Source: DATMER01 sp040349255 (GTDB lineage Bacteria; Acidobacteriota; Thermoanaerobaculia; Multivoradales; UBA5704). Taken from it: a stretch of 64,000 nucleotides of DNA. The position numbers and the translations under genes are program-made. How positions within the stretch are numbered: position 1 is the stretch's first letter; each line of letters starts with the position of its first letter. Positions 24,239-32,189 of this stretch are shown piece by piece. The stretch lies in the NCBI GenBank assembly GCA_040349255.1, contig JBEQUE010000185.1, forward strand, positions 8,964-72,963. The letters are read 5' to 3'. The notes below the pieces were generated by a model that worked only from the letters and a program-made list of their open reading frames with translations, did no database searches and had not been told where the DNA came from.

Positions 24239-24841
24239 ATGTTGAGGCGAGGAGAGATCTACGACAATCCGGTGACCGGGGAGCGCGCCATCATCCGGGT
24301 CGGCACGGACGAGACGGACGGCGAGCGCCTCGTGGTCGATATGCAGGCCCTGCCCGGGACGGCGGGGCTCGGCGAGCACATCCATCCTTCCATCGACGAG
24401 CGGTACACGGTGGTCCACGGCCGCGTCGGTTTCTCGATCGACGGCCGGCGGTCCATCGCGAAGCCTGGCGACTCGGTCCACATCCCGCCGGGCGTGGCCC
24501 ACGAATGGTGGAACGCGGGCGGCGAGGAGGCGCGCTTCGTGGTGGAGGTCCGGCCCGCGGCGCGCTTCGAGGCCCTGGTGCGCAACCTCTTCGGCCTCGC
24601 CCAGGACGGCCGGACCGACGCCCGGGGCATGCCGGGCCTGCTCCAGCGCTCGCTTCTCGCCCGGGAGTTCGCCGACGTCATCCGCTTCACGAAGCCGCAC
24701 CGCCGAATCCAGGCGGTGCTCTTCAAGATCCTGGCGCCGATCGCCCGGCTGCGCGGCTATCGCGGCAGCTACCCCGAGTACCTGGAGAGGAAGCCTCTCA
24801 TCCGCCTCTCGGAAGAGACCATGCGGGCGGGCGAGCCCTGA
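24239..24841 (+). CDS. Cupin-domain protein
   Basis: 200 residues from ATG 24239, with GGAGAGG about 15 bases upstream. The N-terminal 110 residues form a single cupin barrel: first motif LGEHIHPSIDERYTVVHGRV supplies the H-x-H...E metal ligands, and the second, KPGDSVHIPPGVAHEWWNAG, supplies the final His. The C-terminal 80 residues (FGLAQDGRTDARGMPGLLQRSL and on) are helical and basic, as in cupins with a DUF-like tail. It may be a metal-dependent dioxygenase/isomerase or a small-molecule sensor; substrate unknown. It meets the BNR gene tail to tail with one base between stops. Confidence 0.8.
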   Translation: MLRRGEIYDNPVTGERAIIRVGTDETDGERLVVDMQALPGTAGLGEHIHPSIDERYTVVHGRVGFSIDGRRSIAKPGDSVHIPPGVAHEWWNAGGEEARFVVEVRPAARFEALVRNLFGLAQDGRTDARGMPGLLQRSLLAREFADVIRFTKPHRRIQAVLFKILAPIARLRGYRGSYPEYLERKPLIRLSEETMRAGEP

Positions 24842-24842
24842 C

Positions 24843-27836
24843 TCACCTCAGGGTCTTCCGGACCTCCTCCCAGCGGGCCAGGGCCGCGTCGAGCCGCTTG
24901 CGATAGGTTTCGAAGACCTCGCGCTGCGGTCCGGCCGGCGCCCGGTCCACGCCCTCGACGTCCGTCGCGAGCGCGCTGAGCACGCCTTCCACGGCGCCGA
25001 GGTTGTCCTCCGACGGCCCGCCCAGGAAACGGTCCAGGTCCGTGGAGCCGGAGCTCTTCTTCGCCTCCCGGACCTCCTCCAGCGCGCCGACGACCCGGTC
25101 CAGCGCCTTGGCGACCTCCTCGTAGAAGGCGAACTGGGCTTCGACGTCAGCGGGCTGGACGCTCACCCGCGGGTCCATGACAACCTCCAGCGGCTGGCTC
25201 ACGGTGCGGCCGTCCACGGTCAGGCGGACCTCGTAGCGGCCCGGCGATGCGAGGAGACCCTGGGGCACCAAGGGGGTATCCACGCCGGGCGCCGCCGCGA
25301 TCGAGAAGTCGTACTCGGACACCTTCGGCCGCGGCAGGCGGAGGTTCCAGACGAAACGGTTGTGGCCGGGACGGGCCGGCAGCGGCTCGGGGTCCTGGAG
25401 CCAGTCGTCGTCGAAATACTGGTTGGCCGCGGGCCGCTCCGGGGTCTGGTCGCTGCGGAAGCTCCTCGCCACCCGGCCGCGCGGGTCCACGAATTCGAGG
25501 ACCACCGGCCCCCGGACGCCGGACGGCAGCACGTAGTCGATCACCGCGCCGGTCGGCGGGTTGGGGTTGCGCGGCTCGTCGAGCGGCAGCGGCGTGTCGC
25601 GGTTCTGGTTCAGCCCCACCCGGACCGCCTTCGCCGGCGCGAACAGGAGGGTGCCGGCCTTCTGCCGGAGAGGCGTGTAGTCGTCCAGCACCCAGATGGC
25701 CCGGCCCTCGGTGGCGGCGATCAGGTCGTCGCCGTGGATGGTCAGGTCGTTGACGCCGCTCGTAGGCAGGTCGAGCTGCAGCGGCTGCCAGCTTCCGCCG
25801 TCGTCGAACGAGACGTGGACGCCCGTGCGCGTGCCGGCGAAGAGCAGCTCCGGCCGCAGCGGGTCCTGGCGCACGACGTTGACGTGCGAGCCATCCGGCA
25901 GGCCGGAGACCGCGAGGCGCCAGGTCTTCCCGAAGTCGTGGGTGATGTAGACGTAGGGATGGTCGTCGTCCATCCGGTGGCGGTCCACCGCGGCGTAGGC
26001 CGTGCCCGGATCGGCCGGCGAGGCCTCGATCTGGGAGAGGCGGCTCCAGTCAGGCAGCCCTTCCGGAGTTGTGTCCTGCCACGTTTTGCCGCCGTCGCGG
26101 GTCAGGTGGATGCGGCCGGTGTCGGCGCCCACCCAGACCAGGTCCTTCTCGAGCGGCGAGGGCGCGATGGTCGAGATGACGCCGTAGCCGCAGGCCACCG
26201 CGCGCCCGACCGGCACATCTCCAGTGCAGTCTTTCTCATTCTCGACGGCTCCGGTGAGGTCGCCGCTGATCGGCGCCCAGGTCTGGCCGCCGTCGATCGA
26301 GCGGAAGAGCACCTGCGCCGAGGCGTAGATCGCATGCGGGGGCAGCTTCGAGATCGCGAGCGGCTGGAGCCAGGTGGTACGGTAGCGCACGGTCCCGGGC
26401 CGCGCGCCGTAGCTCGACACCGGCCAGGGCGAGACGTTCTGGACCTGGCCGGTCTTCGCGTCCCAGCGCGAGACCCGTCCGCCGAGACCGCTGCCGTAGA
26501 CTACGTCCGGGTTGCCCGGGAACGGGATGACGTAGTCGCGCTCGTCCGCGCCGGCCGGCTGCCAGTCGCGGAAGGTGAGCTGGCCATAGTCGCTGCGGCT
26601 GGCCGCCGAGATCGAGCCGCTGTCCTGCTGGCCGCTGTAGACCCGGTACGGGAACCGGTCGTCCGTGGCCACGTGGTAGAACTGGCCGGTCGGCTGGTTG
26701 TACCAACTGCTCCAGCTCTTCCCGCCGTTGACCGTGACCACCGCGCCCTGGTCGGCGCCGGTGGCCATGCGCTCCGGATGCTCCGGGTCGATCCAGAGGA
26801 AATGGTAGTCGTCGCCGCCGGGCGCGCCGCGGAAGAACTCGACCGTCTTCCCGCCGTCCGTGGAGCGCCGGATCGACTGGCCCATGATGTAGACCGTGTC
26901 CTGGTCCTGCGGGTCCACGACGAGCGTCGCGAAGTAGGCGCTGGCGAGGCTCGCGGTCGGGTTGACCCGCTGCCAGTTGGCGCCGGCGTCGTCCGAGCGG
27001 TAGAGGCCCGGAGCCGGGCCGCCGTCGATCGTGGCATAGACCCGGGAGCCGCGCGATCCGGGAGCCACCGCGAGTCCGATGCGACCGAGGGGGCCCTCCG
27101 GAAGACCGTGGCCGGTCAGGCGAGCCCAGGTGCGGCCGCCATCGGCGGACTTCCAGATGCCGCTTCCCGGTCCGACGTTCGGGATGAAGTAGGACAGCCA
27201 CGGATAGCCGCGCACCTGCCAGAGCGAGGCGAAGACCACCTCGGGCGCCGCCGGGTCGGCGGCGAGGTCGGTCGCGCCGGTCCGGTCGTCCACGAAAAGC
27301 ACCTTCTCCCAGGTGCGGCCGCCGTCCGCGGTGCGGAAGACGCCGCGTTCCGCGTTCGGGCCGAAGAGATGCCCGAGGGCCGCGACCAGAACCACGTCCG
27401 GGTTGCGGGGATCGACGAGGATCCGCCCGATGTGGCGGCTTTCAGCGAGGCCGCGCTTCTCCCAGGTCTTGCCGCCGTCGGCCGAGCGGTAGAGGCCGCT
27501 GCCCTGGGTGATGTCCCAGCGGGTGGTGACCTGCCCGGTTCCCACGTAGATCACCTTCGGGTCGCTTGGCGCCAGGGTCATGGCGCCGACCGCCGCCGCG
27601 GCCTCCTGCTGGAAGAGCGGCTCCCAGGTGCGGCCGGCGTCGGAGGTCTTCCAGACGCCGCCGTCGGCGGTGCCGACGAAGAAGGTCTCCGTGCCGGGGA
27701 TGCCTTCGGCGGCGGTGGCCCAGCCGGCGCGGAGCGGTCCGAGGCTGCGCCAGCTCAGGGCCGAAAACGATTCGGGCGGAAGCGCGGCGACAGAGGAAGC
27801 GAGGAGGAGGACCGGGGCGAGGCGGCGAGCGTTCAT
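24843..27836 (-). CDS. Large exported BNR/sortilin-type propeller protein
   Basis: 997 residues from ATG 27836 (MNARRLAPVLLLASSVAALP), giving a signal peptide. It contains many Asp-box/BNR repeats, for example GGVWKTSDAGRTWEPLF, LYRSADGGKTWEKRG, VFRTADGGRTWEKVL, IWKSADGGRTWARL and IHLTRDGGKTWQDT, building a VPS10/sortilin-like ten-bladed propeller. A C-terminal beta domain (VIDYVLPSGVRGPVVLEFVD) and a helical tail (VAKALDRVVGALEEVREAKK) follow. Proteins of this type are often named glycosyl hydrolases, but the catalytic residues of true sialidases are not seen; an extracellular binding or peptidase-linked role is more cautious. It has no close same-strand neighbour. Confidence 0.85.
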   Translation of the reverse strand: MNARRLAPVLLLASSVAALPPESFSALSWRSLGPLRAGWATAAEGIPGTETFFVGTADGGVWKTSDAGRTWEPLFQQEAAAAVGAMTLAPSDPKVIYVGTGQVTTRWDITQGSGLYRSADGGKTWEKRGLAESRHIGRILVDPRNPDVVLVAALGHLFGPNAERGVFRTADGGRTWEKVLFVDDRTGATDLAADPAAPEVVFASLWQVRGYPWLSYFIPNVGPGSGIWKSADGGRTWARLTGHGLPEGPLGRIGLAVAPGSRGSRVYATIDGGPAPGLYRSDDAGANWQRVNPTASLASAYFATLVVDPQDQDTVYIMGQSIRRSTDGGKTVEFFRGAPGGDDYHFLWIDPEHPERMATGADQGAVVTVNGGKSWSSWYNQPTGQFYHVATDDRFPYRVYSGQQDSGSISAASRSDYGQLTFRDWQPAGADERDYVIPFPGNPDVVYGSGLGGRVSRWDAKTGQVQNVSPWPVSSYGARPGTVRYRTTWLQPLAISKLPPHAIYASAQVLFRSIDGGQTWAPISGDLTGAVENEKDCTGDVPVGRAVACGYGVISTIAPSPLEKDLVWVGADTGRIHLTRDGGKTWQDTTPEGLPDWSRLSQIEASPADPGTAYAAVDRHRMDDDHPYVYITHDFGKTWRLAVSGLPDGSHVNVVRQDPLRPELLFAGTRTGVHVSFDDGGSWQPLQLDLPTSGVNDLTIHGDDLIAATEGRAIWVLDDYTPLRQKAGTLLFAPAKAVRVGLNQNRDTPLPLDEPRNPNPPTGAVIDYVLPSGVRGPVVLEFVDPRGRVARSFRSDQTPERPAANQYFDDDWLQDPEPLPARPGHNRFVWNLRLPRPKVSEYDFSIAAAPGVDTPLVPQGLLASPGRYEVRLTVDGRTVSQPLEVVMDPRVSVQPADVEAQFAFYEEVAKALDRVVGALEEVREAKKSSGSTDLDRFLGGPSEDNLGAVEGVLSALATDVEGVDRAPAGPQREVFETYRKRLDAALARWEEVRKTLR

Positions 27837-27894
27837 GCCCGGGAGCCTACACCAGCCCGGGCTGATATCCTCTGCCTCCGAAGGAGGCCTCCCC

Positions 27895-29214
27895 ATGCAA
27901 GAGTACGTCGAACGCCTTGTGGACCTGACCGACCCCGCCGCCAACCGGATCTACAACCTGAGCCTGGACGAAGCGCGAGAGTGTCTCCTGGCCGGGGACG
28001 CAGGAAGTATTGGAGGCATCGAAGGCTCCTTCGCGCTGGTGGCGAAGTCGGGCAGGACGGTCCGCCTGGCGCGCTCGCTCGACCGGCCGCTGCGCTATTT
28101 CCTCGCCAAGCGCCAGGAGGGGCCGGCGCTGGTCGTGGCCGACCGCATCGACACGATCCACCACTGGCTGCGCTCCGAGGGGCTCGACGGCCAGTTCCAT
28201 CCCGCCTACACCCGCATGGTGCCGGCCCACCACGTGGTCGAGATCGAGCTCGTCGGCTGCCCGGACCCGGCGCCGGTCCACACGCGCTTCTTCACGCCGG
28301 AGCGCAACACCCTCGGCACCGACCTGGACGGGATCGGCCGAGCCTACGTCGGCGCGCTGGCCGACGAGATCTCCCTCTGGCTCCGGCAGGTACCGGAACG
28401 CGAGCCGCTCGGCGTCTGCTTCTCGGGCGGCATCGACAGCGGCGCGGTGTTCCTCGTGACCTATCACGTTCTCCGCACGCTCGGCATGAGCCCGGCGCGG
28501 CTCAAGGCGTTCACGCTCGACCTCGGAGACGGTCCGGATCTGGCGCAGGCGCGCGATTTCCTCGACCGGCTCGGCCTCGGGCTCTTCCTCGAAGCGATCG
28601 AAGTCGATCCCGCCGGCCTCGACGCCGCCGAGGCGATCCGCGTGCTGGAGGACTACAAGCCACTCGACGTCGAGTGCGCGGCGGTCGGCCTCGCGCTCTG
28701 CAAGGGCATCCGTCGCCGGTATCCCGAGTGGCGTTACCTGATCAACGGCGACGGCGGCGACGAGAACCTGAAGGATTATCCGATCGAGGAGAACCCCGAG
28801 CTGACCATCCGCAGCGTGATCCACAACCCCATGCTCTACCAGGAAGGCTGGGGCGTCGGAAAGATGAAACATTCGCTCACCTACAGCGGTGGCCTCAGTC
28901 GCGCCTACGCCCGGACCTACGCGCCGGCGCGCCGGTACGGTTTCGAAGGCTTCAGCCCGTTCACGAGGCCGTCCGTGATCGCGGTGGCCGAGGGCATTCC
29001 GTTCATCGAGCTGACCGATCACGACGTGGCGAAGCTCTATGCGCTCAAGGGTGAGATCGTGGCGCGCGGCGTGCGGGCGGTCACCGGCCTGGAGATGCCG
29101 GTCTTCCCGAAGCGGCGCTTCCAGCACGGCGCGCTGCCGGCCGAGAGGCTCCGCGAACGCCTTCCGGCCCGCGAAGTGGACTACCGCCGGCAGTTCCATG
29201 CCCTCTACGCCTGA
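27895..29214 (+). CDS. Asparagine synthetase-like protein lacking the glutaminase Cys
   Basis: 439 residues from ATG 27895, with a consensus AAGGAGG eight bases upstream. The C-terminal part is the ATP-pyrophosphatase domain: LGVCFSGGIDSGAVFLVTYH carries the SGGxDS PP-loop (about 178-184), with INGDGGDENLKDY further on. The N-terminal part (GIEGSFALVAKSGRTVRLAR; LRYFLAKRQEGPALVVADRI) resembles the class II glutamine amidotransferase fold. The second residue is Gln, not the catalytic Cys, so glutamine hydrolysis is not expected. At 439 residues it is shorter than AsnB (about 550-600). It probably forms an amide or adenylated carboxylate on an unusual substrate, like beta-lactam synthetase or lasso-peptide cyclase. 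Overlaps the radical SAM gene by 17 nt. Confidence 0.8.
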   Translation: MQEYVERLVDLTDPAANRIYNLSLDEARECLLAGDAGSIGGIEGSFALVAKSGRTVRLARSLDRPLRYFLAKRQEGPALVVADRIDTIHHWLRSEGLDGQFHPAYTRMVPAHHVVEIELVGCPDPAPVHTRFFTPERNTLGTDLDGIGRAYVGALADEISLWLRQVPEREPLGVCFSGGIDSGAVFLVTYHVLRTLGMSPARLKAFTLDLGDGPDLAQARDFLDRLGLGLFLEAIEVDPAGLDAAEAIRVLEDYKPLDVECAAVGLALCKGIRRRYPEWRYLINGDGGDENLKDYPIEENPELTIRSVIHNPMLYQEGWGVGKMKHSLTYSGGLSRAYARTYAPARRYGFEGFSPFTRPSVIAVAEGIPFIELTDHDVAKLYALKGEIVARGVRAVTGLEMPVFPKRRFQHGALPAERLRERLPAREVDYRRQFHALYA

Positions 29215-30169
29215 GCCCTACCCGGAGCGGGCCGCCGACCGCGACGCCTGGATCCTGGCCCGCCGAGATGACTCCGCACGCGCCGCGCTCGACCCACGCC
29301 GGCCCTACGCGTTTCTCGTGGAGGACGAGCGCGCCGAGGACGGCGAGGTCGTGCCGGTCGCCACCCTCTTCCTCACCAATCGGGAGTGCCCGTGGCGCTG
29401 CCTGATGTGCGATCTCTGGCAGAGCACGCTCACCGAAAAGCTGCCGCCCGGCGCCATTCCCGAACAGATCGATCACGCGCTCGCGAACCTGCCGCCGGCG
29501 CGCCAGATCAAGCTTTACAACAGCGGCAGCTATTTCGATCCGAACGCCATCCCGGTCGAGGACGACGAGGCGGTCGCCGCACGCGTGAGACATTTCGAAC
29601 GCGTGATCGTCGAATCGCACCCGGCGCTCGTGGGTGAGCGCTGCCTCCGTCTGCGCGATCTCGTGCAGCCAGCGCAGTTGGAGGTGGCCATGGGCCTGGA
29701 GACCGTCCATCCCGTCGCGGGACCGCGGCTCAACAAGCGCATGACGCTCGACGGCTTCGCGCGGGCCGCCGATTTCCTGCGGGACAACGGGATCGCGCTG
29801 CGCGTCTTCATCCTGGTCAAGCCGCCGTTCCTCGACGAAGCGGAAGGGCTGGAGTGGGCCTTGCGCTCGCTCGATTTCGCGTTCGACTGCGGCGCCACGG
29901 TCGCGGCGCTCATCCCGACCCGATTTGGCAACGGCGCCATGGAATCGCTAGGTAAGCAGGGCCTGTTCTCGCCGCCCAGGCTCGCCACGCTCGAAGCCGC
30001 GCTGGCGGCCGGCATTGAAAAAAAGCGTGGTCGCGTCTTCGCCGACCTCTGGGATCTGGAGCGGTTTTCCGACTGTCCGCACTGTTTCGAGGCGCGCGCC
30101 GAGCGCCTCCGGATCCTGAATCTCACCCAGACCGTGCCGGCGCTCCCACCGTGCAAATGTTCGACCTAG
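29198..30169 (+). CDS. Radical SAM protein
   Basis: 323 residues from ATG 29198, chosen because upstream sequence belongs to the overlapping synthetase gene. The cluster motif CPWRCLMC (Cys64, Cys68, Cys71; C-x3-C-x2-C) follows VATLFLTNRE. KLYNSGSYFDPNAIPVED and LEVAMGLETVHPVAG are typical radical SAM barrel strands (glycine-rich and SAM-contact). The C-terminal end has extra cysteines (SDCPHCFEARAERLRILN and PPCKC) that could hold a second Fe-S cluster or zinc. The fold resembles Elp3/TIGR01210-like proteins, but the reaction is unknown. Its end overlaps the start of the flavoprotein by about 13 nt, marking a tightly coupled operon. Confidence 0.83.
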   Translation: MPSTPEPYPERAADRDAWILARRDDSARAALDPRRPYAFLVEDERAEDGEVVPVATLFLTNRECPWRCLMCDLWQSTLTEKLPPGAIPEQIDHALANLPPARQIKLYNSGSYFDPNAIPVEDDEAVAARVRHFERVIVESHPALVGERCLRLRDLVQPAQLEVAMGLETVHPVAGPRLNKRMTLDGFARAADFLRDNGIALRVFILVKPPFLDEAEGLEWALRSLDFAFDCGATVAALIPTRFGNGAMESLGKQGLFSPPRLATLEAALAAGIEKKRGRVFADLWDLERFSDCPHCFEARAERLRILNLTQTVPALPPCKCST

Positions 30170-31593
30170 CGATCGTGGGCTCCGGCTTCGGCGGCTCGCT
30201 GCTGGCGATGATCGCGCGCCGGCTCGGCCGCTCCGTGGTGCTGCTCGAAAGAGGCCGGCATCCGCGCTTCGCGATCGGCGAGTCCTCCACGCCGCTCGCG
30301 AACCTGCTCCTGGAGGAGATGGCGGTCCACTACGACCTGCCGCGCCTCCTCCCGCTGGCGAAGTGGGGGTCCTGGCAGGGCGAGTATCCGGAGATCGGCT
30401 GCGGACTGAAGCGCGGTTTCACCTTCTATCACCCTTCGACCGACCGGCCGCTCCTGGTCGCGGCGAGCCCGCGCGACGAGATCGCGGACACGCACTGGTA
30501 CCGTCCCGATTTCGATCACTTTCTCGTACGCGAAGCCGAGCGCATGGGAGTGATCTATCATGATCAGGTCGCGCTCGACCGCTTCACGCCGGACACGGGC
30601 GAGATCGAAGGAAGCGGTCTCAAAATTCGCGCCCGCTTCGTGGTGGACGCCACGGGGCCGCGAGGCTTCCTCCACCGCGTCCTGAGCCTGCCGGAGGCGC
30701 CGTTCGAAAATCTTCCGAAAACCGAGGGGCTGTACGCCCACTTCCGAGGCGTGCGGCATTCGGCGGCTCCGGAAGAAACGCCACCCTATCCGGTGGACGA
30801 CGCCGCGGTCCATCACGTTTTCGACGGCGGCTGGATCTGGGTGCTGCGCTTCAACAACGGGATCACGAGCGCCGGAGTCGCCGCCGCCATGGACCTGTCC
30901 GAGGGCAAGCCGGCCTGGAAACGGCTGCTCGCCCGCCTGCCCAGAGTGGCCGGGCTGTTCGCCGAAGCCGAGCCAATCACACCGTTCATCCACCACAAGC
31001 CCCTCGCCTTCCGCAGTGCCCGGGTCGTCGGCGAGCGTTGGGCGATGCTGCCTTCCGCGGCGGGCTTCGTCGATCCTCTGCTCTCGACCGGTTTTCCCAT
31101 GACCTTGCTCGGCGTAACTCGCCTGGCCGGAATCCTCGAGCAGGAAAGCTTCGAAAAGCTTCCGGACTATGGAGCCGAGACGACCGAAGCCCTGCTCGCC
31201 GCCGAGCGGCTGGTCGCCGCGCTCTACGTCAACATGGCCGACTTTCCGCTCTTCTCGGCGCTTTCGCTCCTCTACTTCGCCGCGGCTTCCTACACAGAGA
31301 CCGCCCGTCGCCTGGGCCGGCCGGAGCTCGCCGGCGCGTTCCTGATGAGCGATCACCCGCGCTTCGGCCCGGAATTGCGTGCTTGCTGCGAAGCGGCCTT
31401 GAATCATCCCGATCCGGCAGCGCTGATCGAGCGCATCCACCGCGCCATCGAGCCGATTGACGTGGCGGGCCTCGGCGACCGGCAGCGGCGGAACTGGTAT
31501 CCGGTCAAGGCTGAGGACCTGCTGAATGCCGCCGGCAAGCTGGGAGCGACTCAGGAGGAGATCCGGGGACTCCTGAGGCGCTCCGGTTTCTGA
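30157..31593 (+). CDS. FAD-dependent monooxygenase/halogenase-like protein
   Basis: About 478 residues from ATG 30157; a GTG at 30151 is also in frame. GSGFGGS at 8-14 is the FAD dinucleotide fold, and HPRFAIGESSTPLANLLLEE matches the GES(S/T) region of flavin-dependent tryptophan-halogenase relatives and geranylgeranyl-reductase-like enzymes. RFVVDATGPRGFLHRVL is the second FAD motif, and FVDPLLSTGFPMTLLGVTRL is the third. The WxWxIP halogenase signature is replaced by GGWIWVLRF, and I cannot identify the catalytic Lys, so halogenation is uncertain. It likely oxidises the product of the two preceding enzymes. Last gene of the operon. Confidence 0.8.
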   Translation: MFDLAIVGSGFGGSLLAMIARRLGRSVVLLERGRHPRFAIGESSTPLANLLLEEMAVHYDLPRLLPLAKWGSWQGEYPEIGCGLKRGFTFYHPSTDRPLLVAASPRDEIADTHWYRPDFDHFLVREAERMGVIYHDQVALDRFTPDTGEIEGSGLKIRARFVVDATGPRGFLHRVLSLPEAPFENLPKTEGLYAHFRGVRHSAAPEETPPYPVDDAAVHHVFDGGWIWVLRFNNGITSAGVAAAMDLSEGKPAWKRLLARLPRVAGLFAEAEPITPFIHHKPLAFRSARVVGERWAMLPSAAGFVDPLLSTGFPMTLLGVTRLAGILEQESFEKLPDYGAETTEALLAAERLVAALYVNMADFPLFSALSLLYFAAASYTETARRLGRPELAGAFLMSDHPRFGPELRACCEAALNHPDPAALIERIHRAIEPIDVAGLGDRQRRNWYPVKAEDLLNAAGKLGATQEEIRGLLRRSGF

Positions 31594-31621
31594 TATCATA
31601 CGACCCCAAGGTGGACGACAA

Positions 31622-31846
31622 ATGCCTCTTCCCAATCCTCTGATCACGTCAGCAGCCGAGCGTCTAGGCGGCACTCCTGTCTTCGCGGGGACGCGCGTTC
31701 CAGTCCAGGCCCTACTCGATTATCTGGAAGGTGGGGACTCTCTGGACGATTTCCTGATGGACTTCCCGTCCGTCACGCGCGAGCACGCGATCGCCGTTCT
31801 CGAGGCGGCCAAGTCGGCCCTCCTCGCTCGGACTTCGGCTGCATAA
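31622..31846 (+). CDS. DUF433 antitoxin
   Basis: 74 residues from ATG 31622, with AAGGTGG seven bases upstream. The sequence AERLGGTPVFAGTRVPVQAL followed by LDYLEGGDSLDDFLMDFPSV is diagnostic for DUF433, a small winged-helix-like protein. VTREHAIAVLEAAKSALLA follows. DUF433 proteins are usually encoded just upstream of DUF5615 PIN-like toxins, exactly as here (7 nt gap), and are regarded as their antitoxins. Confidence 0.88.
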   Translation: MPLPNPLITSAAERLGGTPVFAGTRVPVQALLDYLEGGDSLDDFLMDFPSVTREHAIAVLEAAKSALLARTSAA

Positions 31847-31853
31847 CCGGTCT

Positions 31854-32189
31854 GTGGCTGAAAGTCCTATACGGGTACTCCTGGATACCTGCGTTCCAAG
31901 ACGTCTGGCGCGGGATCTGTCAGGATTCGAAGTCCGGCACGCCACCGAGATGGGTTGGGGCGACCTGGATGACGGCCCGCTTCTCGAGGCCATGGAGGGA
32001 CGCTTCGATGCGCTCGTCACCGTCGATCAGAATCTTCCTTATCAGCAGAATCTCAAGGCCCGCACGTTCGCGGTTCTCGTGCTCCGGGCCCATAGCAACC
32101 GCCTTACCGATCTTGCGCGGCTGGTGCCCAGGCTGCGTGCCGCTCTGAAGCGAGCGGCGCCCGGTCAATTGATCGAGCTGTCGGAATAG
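31854..32189 (+). CDS. DUF5615 PIN-like toxin
   Basis: 111 residues from GTG 31854. IRVLLDTCVPRRLARDLSGF starts with the first PIN-type acid (Asp in LLDTC), and GRFDALVTVDQNLPYQQNLK carries the conserved acids of DUF5615 (Mut7-C/PIN-like RNases). HATEMGWGDLDDGPLLEAME is also typical. Predicted RNase partner of the preceding DUF433 protein. Its stop directly abuts the stop of the convergent DISARM gene drmB, so the pair sits where drmC would be expected downstream of drmB. Confidence 0.85.
   Translation: MAESPIRVLLDTCVPRRLARDLSGFEVRHATEMGWGDLDDGPLLEAMEGRFDALVTVDQNLPYQQNLKARTFAVLVLRAHSNRLTDLARLVPRLRAALKRAAPGQLIELSE

Noticed and set aside
24843..27836. Sialidase or glycosyl hydrolase
   Set aside because: Asp-box repeats show a propeller fold, but I could not find the Arg triad and Tyr/Glu of sialidases.
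30157..31593. True tryptophan halogenase
   Set aside because: The WxWxIP signature is absent and no catalytic Lys could be placed, so only a halogenase-like flavoprotein is claimed.
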